Shown in pieces: positions 55,909-64,000 of a stretch of 64,000 nucleotides of DNA. The DNA comes from Eunapius fragilis (lineage: Eukaryota > Porifera > Demospongiae > Spongillida > Spongillidae). Under the pieces are notes generated by a model. That model was not told the origin of the DNA. It did not search any database and saw only the letters and a program-made list of their open reading frames with translations. The stretch is from the NCBI GenBank assembly GCA_963681505.1, contig OY811972.1:8076720-8140719 (forward strand). Direction: 5' to 3'. A program made the position numbers and the translations under genes. Each line of letters opens with the position of its first letter. The stretch's first letter is position 1.

Positions 55909-56177
55909 ATCATACTTTTACTCATAAAAATGTACTCAGTGCTCTTAAAGACGTGGTGGATTGGAAGTCACTGGGAACCCAGCTACACATTAGCCCTGCA
56001 AAGATAAAAGAAATTGATATTAATAATCGTGGACAAGTTGCGGATTGCCGACGCCATCTTATTCAGTTCTGGTTGGAATCAGACACGTCATGCTCCTGGA
56101 AGAAGCTGATTGATGCCCTCTCATCCTGTGACCATGTGGTCCTGGCTGAACAATTAAAGACATTGTATAGACTGTAG
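55909..56177 (+). CDS. Death-domain terminal exon
   Basis: Starts after TTTCTTCAG; a phase-1 G from upstream gives Asp. Encodes HTFTHKNVLSALKDVVDWKS, LGTQLHISPAKIKEIDINNR and, through CRRHLIQFWLES, the end LIDALSSCDHVVLAEQLKTL followed by YRL-stop, a complete six-helix Death domain (VVDW--LG--L-I---KI--I, WLES, W--LIDAL). Death domains recruit adaptors by homotypic contact. Joined to the Roc-COR exon it gives ANK-NHR-Roc-COR-Death. It could instead belong to a separate gene; the phase match and order support joining. A truncated inverted copy is at 1758-1836. Confidence 0.85.
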
Positions 56178-56990
56178 CATATTTAGAAGTAGCACTTGTG
56201 TGTTTGTAGCATGGAGGTAGTGTAGTGTTGGAGTGTTGTGTGATATGGTGTTCTAGCTTAGACTGTTAGTACATTTGTAGCTATAAATAGTTCAACTGAT
56301 GAATGTACATGTATGTATGATGATGATGTATTGCAATGTACATGTATTTACATATAATGATGTTTTGTACACCATGGGCAAAAGTGTGGTCTGTGGCATG
56401 TAACCATGGTGCCAATATATGGGAATTACCTACCAGGATTTATAATGTCATCTGTGTGCTACCAGACTACCTACTGGAGCATTCTGTACTGGAGCCAACA
56501 TAATCTCCAGCTAATCATTAGAGCATAGATATGTCAAGTAAGCATTGTTTTTTTATCTGCCCATTCAAATACGACTAAAACTATTGTAGCTGCTCCTTGA
56601 TGCATATGGGCCATGTGCCTGCCAGATGTGCCCTCAGATCCAAAGCTGATTGGTTGACATGGAGAAGTGCAGAAGCTGATAAACATTACTTCTGCAGGAG
56701 GACACAAAATATGGTGTGCACCCATGTGACTCCTGCACACCAGCCTATATATTCTAGTTGTGTAGGATACAAAAAGCATAACCCCTAAAACAGTGACCAA
56801 TTTCTCAAGACCAGGACTGAGGTCAACCAATCTCTCAAGACTTTTGTATATAAAGGTACTGCGTCCAACAATGATGCACTTGTGGGTTTCTCTATTGGAA
56901 TTCCAGTCAAGATGAGTGTTAAATTCACTTTGTTGTTATAGAATATGCTTTCCTGCACTGAAACATTGACCTCATAAATGCTCCACATTG
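56110..56990. repeat. Right inner arm of the giant inverted repeat
   Basis: Covers the 3' part of the Death exon and its 3' flank; inverted copy at 785-1836. Apart from the exon it has no gene. Confidence 0.75.
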
Positions 56991-57129
56991 TGACAGATCC
57001 TCTACATGTAACTAGATCCTCTGGGTCACCATGGAGCCAACTGTAAGCATGGCAGTGACCATATCAACACAACAGGCTGAGGATTATCTATGCTACCTCC
57101 CACAGGCACACTTGCCTCATGGTAATTGA

Positions 57130-57430
57130 AGCTGGTTTCACATGTCCTCAGTCGCGTCCCACTAATGTGTACTTGTTCCAGACTGCTGGGGAATGTGACA
57201 AGCCCGCTGCTTTTGACCTCGCTGTTCCATCACTGCTAAAAATCTTGGAAGTGGATCTGACTTGTGGGTCTGCATAGCTTTTTATGATGCCAATGTCATC
57301 AAATGGACTGGGTGAGCATAACACATAAAGCTGAGGCTTACTGTTGTTGGGGCAAGGGAGCACAGAAAGCCTTCCTCTGGTGGCTGGCTGCATGTCTTGC
57401 CACAACGTCATGTGGTCACGGCTTGATAAT
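57130..57430 (+). pseudogene. LINE endonuclease relic
   Basis: Plus strand retains GECDKPAAFDLAVPSL (compare GKQAAFDLTVVSPL in the LINE at 42464-44575) and equivalents of the following DAN/LLGWG region. Heavily decayed. Confidence 0.5.
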
Positions 57431-57959
57431 CTTTACTAGTATTGTCACCTTAACTTAGTGTGGCCTGCAGCTAGGGCCATTATATCATGTCTGGTGTCGT
57501 CTGAAGCTGAGAGCCTCTGCATAGTTATTTGATGCTTGTAAATTTCGTTGTGTAAAAAAAAAACGTTAAGAAATATACTGAAGTACGCAAACACACTACT
57601 AAGGCAGAAACTTCATGGCCTTACGTGTAGAGATATTATATATGTTCTATATCGAACCAACAAATGTTATCATGTGTGGTTCAGTTCTCAGGTTAGACAG
57701 GCGCTCTTCTAGATTATAATCTTATGCCAAGGTGTGTATTAGAACCCACATCTTACTTTATAGCGTAAAATATGCATGTATTAACACATGCAGCTACATG
57801 TAATCAAATCATTGACATCTTACTGGCTTAAGCTTATGTGCACGTGGAGAGCTACATTAGGTATTATACAATACAACATCCAAAGACCTGTACCATCTAT
57901 ACTGTACCGCACTAATTTATGCTGAATAATATACAAATGTAAGTTGGCTATTAATCTAA

Positions 57960-59900
57960 TGTGGTAAAAATTAAAATTTGCGCGTCAATTAGGCATCTGT
58001 TTACTCGATTGATGGAGCTCTATTACAGTGGGAGTGCTTCCTAAAGGATGGGATTACATTGCAGGTAAGACGTCTTAGCGCTAATATAGGTTGTTGTTTG
58101 TGCCTGACTTCCTGCATGCTTCCTGGTACATCCGCCGGGTGAGGGTATTGTTATAACTATTGGCCTAAAGGATTGAGTTTGAGACACAATTAAGTGTCTT
58201 GTATTTTCACGCAACTCACTGGAGAACACGGGACTAATAGTTGTACACATTTGGTAAACATACTGTAGGCCCAATAACGCTACACACTTGGTGAGCAGAG
58301 CCAGTAAAGTATATCGATCGCTGTGCCTAGTCGGGCCACACCCAACTTCATCACTGAATTACGATGTAGGTCTGTCTGGTCTACGAGACTATTTTGGTGA
58401 GTACAATTCAGAAATAAATGATAACGCATCAAAATCAAATGATGATTGTTTTAATATTGATTATTAAGTTTAAACCTGGAACAATTCTTCTACTTTTGAT
58501 GACTCTAGCTACCATCCTCACTAGAGAGATATTCACCCCCATATACCTAATTAATATAATTGTCGAAATGTCAGTTTTTTATTAGCATCCCTTTGTGCTC
58601 TGATGGTTACATTTAGCATATTAGTGATAACACATCCCATGGTTGGATAAATATTGGCCAACTAATATTACGTGCAATTGATAAACATACATGTACATGT
58701 GTCTTTATTATGCAGATTTGGTGACCCTACATTGTAGTGAAGGGTTAATGCTATTTTACAGAATTTGGGAAAACAGTTTTCAAATGATTAGCACAGTCTA
58801 CATGTGATGCATTGGAATTGGTGAACACACCCAAATAATTAGTTTGTTCGATAATCAAATTCCAAAGTTATTATACGACACACAGCAGCAGATACATACT
58901 CACAACTAAAAGGCACTACAATTACTATCTGTCTCTTACGTTAATTGGAACTTGTAATTGTACAAATTGTTGAACGCATGTGCACAATTTGGAGAACACA
59001 TGTATTATACACAATTATTGAACACAGTAACTGTACACAAGTCTGGTGTACATACAATATTTTACGTGTAGGCTTAATTATTGCTCACAATTGATTAACT
59101 GAGCCTAATAATTTGTTACAATTCATAAACAATTGGTGAACACTTGCAAATTATGTGTGCAATTTTAATAGGAAAAACTGTACTACATGTATATGTTCAC
59201 CAATACATGTACATGTAGTTCACAAGTTGTATTTGTACAAGTACATGTATGTTAAATGATGAGGCTGAATTCACTAAACTGTACTACATGTATAGGTTCA
59301 TCATTTTCCATTAAGCATATTCAGTTCAAAACCTATTGGGTTAACTAAATTGTACTTGTGGTCAACAATTAGGTAAACTGTGTGTTCACCAATAGCATAT
59401 ATTTTGTAAACACACCATGTACATGTAGAAGCAATCAATCAATTGGTGAACTTAGCATTAACACAATTGGTGAACCACATAATTTATTGTAATAATTGTA
59501 CAATACAATGTTGGTGAACACAGCCTAATAATTACACACACACAATATGTGAACATTGTTACACAATCAGTGAAGTCTCCCTAATTGGTGAACCCAAGCA
59601 CATTATAGTTGTTACAATTGATGAACATCATACAAAACAGCCTGATAATAATTGTCCACAACTGCTGTACTTAGAAGACTTGTAGATTTAATGATTGGGG
59701 TCCACAGCCTAATAATTAGTGAACACATGGACTGTGGTGATGTTACACAATTGTTGAATACTGACTAGTAGTTAATAATTGTACAAATGTACATAACTGA
59801 AATTATCACACACACACACACACATACGCACACACACACACACACACACAGAATGATTTTAACACAATGTTTGAACCATAGTCCGCAGTTAAATTAAAAT
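57960..59900 (+). repeat. Right-flank unit, copy 1
   Basis: Begins with an exon-like stretch (ATTGATGGAGCTCTATTACA ... CATTGCAG/GTAAGACG), then about 500 bp shared with copies 2 and 3, then the GGTGAACACA/CCTAATAATT block (58820-59790). No protein gene. 57431-57959 shows nothing recognisable. Confidence 0.8.
59807..59850. repeat. (CA)n microsatellite
   Basis: CACACA with one interruption, at the end of the GGTGAACA block. Confidence 0.9.
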
Positions 59901-59989
59901 ATCATTGTCTTCAAATTGATTGTTTGTACATGTGTATGGAATTATAATGTGTATGAATTATTTGGATGAATTGTAAAATTAAATAAATT

Positions 59990-60579
59990 AAATACATGTA
60001 CTTGGTGAACACACACAAATACAATTATGGGTGAACTATTGGTGAACACAGCCTAAATATTCCATTTGTGAGCGTTCACCAATTATGGAACAGGCTGCGT
60101 TCACAATTATTGGGTCAATTACATATGCAAGATTTTTTTAATGAATACAAGATATACTAACATACACAAACATTAGGGCAAACAAACAAGACATTAATCA
60201 TTTCTGCCTGCTAAGCAGGACAGATCAATGGCAGAGTCTAGTGGGGAGCATGTGCCCTCTATGGTATGACCATCTAGAGCCACGGAGACACATGATTGCA
60301 GAACGTACACAAATTACATGTACATGTACTGTAAGAAGCATATTAACACCTCACACTACTGGACTATAAGCAAATAAACAAGTGCAAAACTATTTACCAC
60401 TTGATATTATCAGGCTGTTTGAGTAATTATTAAGTTGGAGTAATTATTAAGTAATTAATAAGCCTACAGTTATAAATGTCAGGTGCATCATTTGTGTTAA
60501 TTTCAGTTATGTACATTTGTACAACTATAAACTAATTATTTATTTTTTTAATTTAATATTTGCACGTTGTAAAGTGCAA
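59990..60579. other. AT-rich spacer
   Basis: No gene. Ends of the GGTGAACA block up to about 60120, then unremarkable AT-rich sequence. Confidence 0.5.
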
Positions 60580-61960
60580 ATGAGGCAGCGGTTGGATCTG
60601 TTTACATTGATGGAGCTCTTTTACAGTGGGAGTGCTTCCATTCCATTGCAGGTAAGACCCCTTGGCGCTAATATAGGTTGTTGTTTGTGCCTGACTTCCG
60701 CATGCTTCTAATACATGTACATCCGCCCTGTATTGTAATAACTATCAATTTAAGCCAAGTGTCTTATATTCTCACGCAACTCACTGGAGAACACGGGACT
60801 AATAGTTGTACACATTTGGTAAACATACTGTAGGCCCAATAACGCTACACACTTGGTGAGCTGAGCCCAGTGCCGTACACAGGTGGGGAAGATACCCCGG
60901 GCCTCCGGGTGGAAAGGGGCCTCCGGGTCCAGAAAATACTATTCCTACAATTGGGGGGTTGGGGGAATCATCGTCAAAAAATGTGATGCTTGGCATGGGT
61001 GAAGGGCCTCATTAACGTAAATACCCCGGGCCTCCGTGCCGCTCTTAACGGGCCTGGCTGAGCCAGTATATCGTTCGCTGTGCCTAGTCGAGCCACATCC
61101 AACTTCCACTGAATTACGATGTATTGGTCTGGTTTACGAGACTATTTACAATTCAGAAATAACTAAAAGCTCCATTATGATGATTTGTTTAAACATTATT
61201 AAGTTTAAACCTGGAACAATTCTTCTACTTTTGATGACCCTAGCTACCGACCTCACTAGAGAGATATTCACCCTCATATGTTTTATAAAATTAGAGCGAA
61301 TGCCAGAGCCATTCTCCGAAGCCTTACCTGTCCGTGTTTGATGTGTTTTTCATGCCTGTGTTATGTAAATTGTTTCTAAGTTTAAAAAAATCCTTTGAAA
61401 TGTCAGTTCTTGATAAGCATTTGTTTTGTGCTCTGATCATTACATTTACATTAGGCATATTAGTGATAACACATCCCATGGTTGGATTAAATATTGGTCA
61501 ACTAATATTACGTGCAATTGATAAACATACATGTACATGTGTCTTTATTATGCAGATTTGGTGACCCTACATTGTAGTGAAGGGTTAATGCAATTTTACA
61601 GAATTTGGGAAAACAGTTTTCAAATGATTAGCACAGTCTACATGTGATGTATTGGAATTGGTGAACACACCCAAATAATTACATGTAGTTTGTTTGATAA
61701 TCAAATTTGGTGAACAGAATTTATTGTAATGATTGCAATACACTGTTGGACCTGAACACAGCCTAATAATTACATACACACAATTTTTACAATAATTACA
61801 TGGTGAAATCTCCCTAATTGGTGAACCCAAGCACATTATAGTTGTTACAATTTATGAACACATGCAAAACAGCCTGATGTATGGTAAATTTCACAATTGT
61901 GAACAAGTAGTTACAAACGTATCGGGTTAATTTGTGCCATGGTTAAGAATTGTGCCAAGT
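60580..61960 (+). repeat. Right-flank unit, copy 2
   Basis: Same unit as 57960 (CATTGATGGAGCTCTTTTAC ... CATTGCAG/GTAAGACC). It contains the hAT-type MITE at 60868-61056 and lacks much of the GGTGAACA block. Confidence 0.8.
60868..61056. mobile_element. hAT-type MITE with 8-bp target duplication
   Basis: 189 bp, ends CAGTGCCGT and (complement) CAGGCCCGT, flanked by GCTGAGCC at 60860-60867 and 61057-61064. Copies 1 and 3 of the surrounding unit read GAGC(A/T)GAGCCAGTAAAG without the insertion. An 8-bp duplication and CAG-type ends fit hAT elements. The GGGCCTCCGGGT repeats inside are GC-rich. Confidence 0.85.
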
Positions 61961-62109
61961 GTGTGTTACCAATGTATGGGGTCGTGGCAGTGAAAAGGGA
62001 CCTAGCGCATATTATAAACATTTTCTAGGAAGGAGCATCTAAATTGACGCATGCAATAATAATGTCCAAGTAATTAAAAATTCAGACCACTGTATGGACA
62101 GACTAATTT

Positions 62110-62663
62110 AATTAAAAATGGTATGCCGTGTTGAATTTAGAATGATTTATCATTATAATTGAACAACAGATTGTGAATCCCAAATTTATTTTGTGTTGAT
62201 GACGGTAAAATTAACACAGCTTTACACTTTTATAGACGTAGGCCTATATTAAAAGCGGACATGAAGACAGGAGCTAGATATAGTTGGGCGTAGCCCGACC
62301 TTCGCGTATTGGCTGAAATACGCCAACACGCGAAGGTCGGGTTACGCCCAACTAGGCAGAAGCTTCGTGGCCTGGATGGCTATTAAAGATGTTCTGTTGA
62401 TGTTCTATTGATCCAACCATTATTATAGGGCGTGGTTCACTTCTTTAGTGAAGACAGTGAGACCGTCACTCCATTGATTATAATCTAGCTATGTACACAC
62501 TTATGCTGAAGTGTGTATCAAAACCCTCAACGATGACTCAGAATTAAGTCTCAACGCATTTACGTTAGCGTAAAAGATAACGAACCAGACCATCAATAAC
62601 TCACTTCGAATTCACGAGTTACTGCATGGCTTAAGCTTGCCACAAAGAGTTATAAGGTACATG
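62110..62663. repeat. Right outer arm of the giant inverted repeat
   Basis: Reverse complement of 1-560. It lies between copies 2 and 3 of the right-flank unit. Confidence 0.85.
62281..62354. repeat. Palindromic MITE-like element (full version)
   Basis: 26-bp arms AGTTGGGCGTAGCCCGACCT and its complement around a 20-bp centre. The counterpart is at 310-367. Confidence 0.8.
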
Positions 62664-62744
62664 CATGCAGTTACATAAAATGCTAAATGCTGAATAATTT
62701 TTGTCTTGCTATTAATAATATCATTATTTAAAAAAATTAATTAG

Positions 62745-64000
62745 ACAGGGATCTGCAGCTGTTTACTCTATTGATGGAGCTCTTTAACAGCGGGAGTGCT
62801 TCCTAAAAGACGGGATTCCATTGCAGGTAAGACCTCTTGGCGCTAATATAGGTTGTTGTTTGTGCCTGTCTTCCTGCATGCTTCCTGGTACATCCGCTGG
62901 GTATTGTTATAGCTATGAAGGATTTAGTTTCTGATATTTTCACGCAACTCATTGGAGAACATGGGACTAATACATGTAGTTGCACACATTTGGTAAACAT
63001 ACTGTAGGCCCAGTAACGCTACACACTTGGTGAGCTGAGCCAGTAAAGTATATCGATCGCTGTGCCTAGTCGGGCCACACCCAACTTCATCACTGAATTA
63101 CGATGTAGGTCTGTCTGGTCTACGAGACTATTTTGGTGAGTACAATTCAGAAATAATGAAAACTCATTAAAATCAAATGATTTTTGTTTTAATATTGATT
63201 ATTAAGTTTAAACCTGGAACAATTCTTCTACTTTTGATGACCCTAGCTACCACCTAATTAATATAATTGTCGAAATGTCAGTTTTTTGATAAGCATCCCT
63301 TTGTGCTCTGATCGTTACATTTAGCATATTAGTGATAACACATCCCATGGTTGGATAAATATTGGCCAACTAATATTACGTACAATTGATAAACATACAT
63401 GTACATGTGTCTTTATTATGCAGATTTGGTGACCCTACATTGTAGTGAAGGGTTAATGCTATTTTACAGAATTTGGGAAAACAGTTTTCAAATGATTAGC
63501 ACAGTCTACATGTGATGCATTGGAATTGGTGAACACACCCACATAACTAGTTTGTTCGATAATCAAATTCCAAAGTTATTATACGATACACAGCAGCAGA
63601 TACATACTCACAACTAAAAGGCACTACAATTGCTATCTGTCTCTTAAGTTAATTGGAACCTGTAATTGTACAAATTGTCAAACACATGTGCACTATTTGG
63701 AGAACACACGTATTATACACAATTATTGAACACAGTAACTGTACACAAGTCTGGTGTACATACAATATTTTATGTGTAGGCTTTATTATAGCTCACAATT
63801 GATTAACTAAGCCTAATAATTTGTTACAATTCATAAACAATTGGTGAACACTTACGAATTGTGTGTGCAATTTTAGTAGGCAAAAGAATTTATTTTTAGA
63901 CCATGTTCACCAATACATGTCCATAGTTCACAAGTTGTATTTGTGTGTGTGTTCACCAAGTACATGTATATTAAATGATGAGACTGAATTCACTAAACTG
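62745..64000 (+). repeat. Right-flank unit, copy 3 (runs off the window)
   Basis: Very close to copy 1 from CTCTATTGATGGAGCTCTTT and CATTGCAG/GTAAGACCT through the GGTGAACACA block. It is cut by the window end. Confidence 0.85.

Noticed and set aside
1-64000. Bacterial operon or symbiont DNA
   Set aside because: Exons with GT-AG introns, LINE, LTR and DIRS elements and animal-type domains throughout.

Overview
This is animal nuclear DNA, most likely from a demosponge. It is AT-rich, genes are split into short exons with GT-AG introns, and the palindromic hexamer ACATGT and (TACATG)n runs are scattered through introns in a way I associate with Amphimedon-type genomes. The species call is inference; nothing in the window fixes it. 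There is no sign of bacterial or organellar DNA, and I saw no tRNA, rRNA or CRISPR.

The backbone is one plus-strand host gene (or a gene plus recent partial duplicates). It encodes ankyrin repeats, then a Neuralized homology repeat (NHR), then a Roc-COR GTPase module, probably ending in a Death domain. Sixteen ankyrin exons lie between 3.8 and 47.9 kb. Fourteen are exactly 99 bp ('A' type) or 102 bp ('B' type), one B exon is 108 bp and the last is 81 bp. All start and end in phase 0 and each encodes one repeat. The 3' part is compact: ANK exon 47856-47936, linker 48680-48721, small exon 49052-49077, NHR exons 49171-49306, 49696-49872 and 50327-50609, and the Roc-COR exon 51581-53502. Intron phases agree at every junction. 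A Death-domain exon at 55909-56177 is phase-compatible with a donor just before the Roc-COR stop codon.

The 5' 47 kb is a patchwork of segmental duplications of A and B exon units with their introns, interrupted by mobile elements. These are: a nearly whole 5.15 kb Ty3/gypsy-type LTR element with integrase upstream of reverse transcriptase (Gmr1-like order), 319-bp LTRs and a CAAAT target duplication (15752-20905), sitting inside a DIRS-like fossil; at least six DIRS-like tyrosine-recombinase retroelement fragments; a complete-ended 3.1 kb Tc1/mariner-superfamily transposon with a second, convergent gene (30058-33170); a second mariner-type transposon (23.8-25.3 kb); two copies of a DDE transposase fragment; a DDE-like element of a widespread metazoan family (9993-11469); a 5'-truncated LINE with a restriction-like endonuclease domain inserted in an ankyrin exon (42464-44575); several MITEs; and fold-back palindromes.

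The window edges are related. Bases 1-560 and 785-1836 are inverted copies of 62110-62663 and 56110-56990, so the locus is bracketed by a very large, interrupted inverted repeat. Its left arm carries a truncated antisense copy of the Death-domain exon. The right flank (57.9-64 kb) has three direct copies of a non-coding unit rich in a degenerate motif around GGTGAACACAGCCTAATAAT.

Taken together, the locus looks like a sponge ANK-NHR-Roco-Death receptor or scaffold gene whose ligand-binding ankyrin part is being remodelled by duplication of frame-neutral exons.
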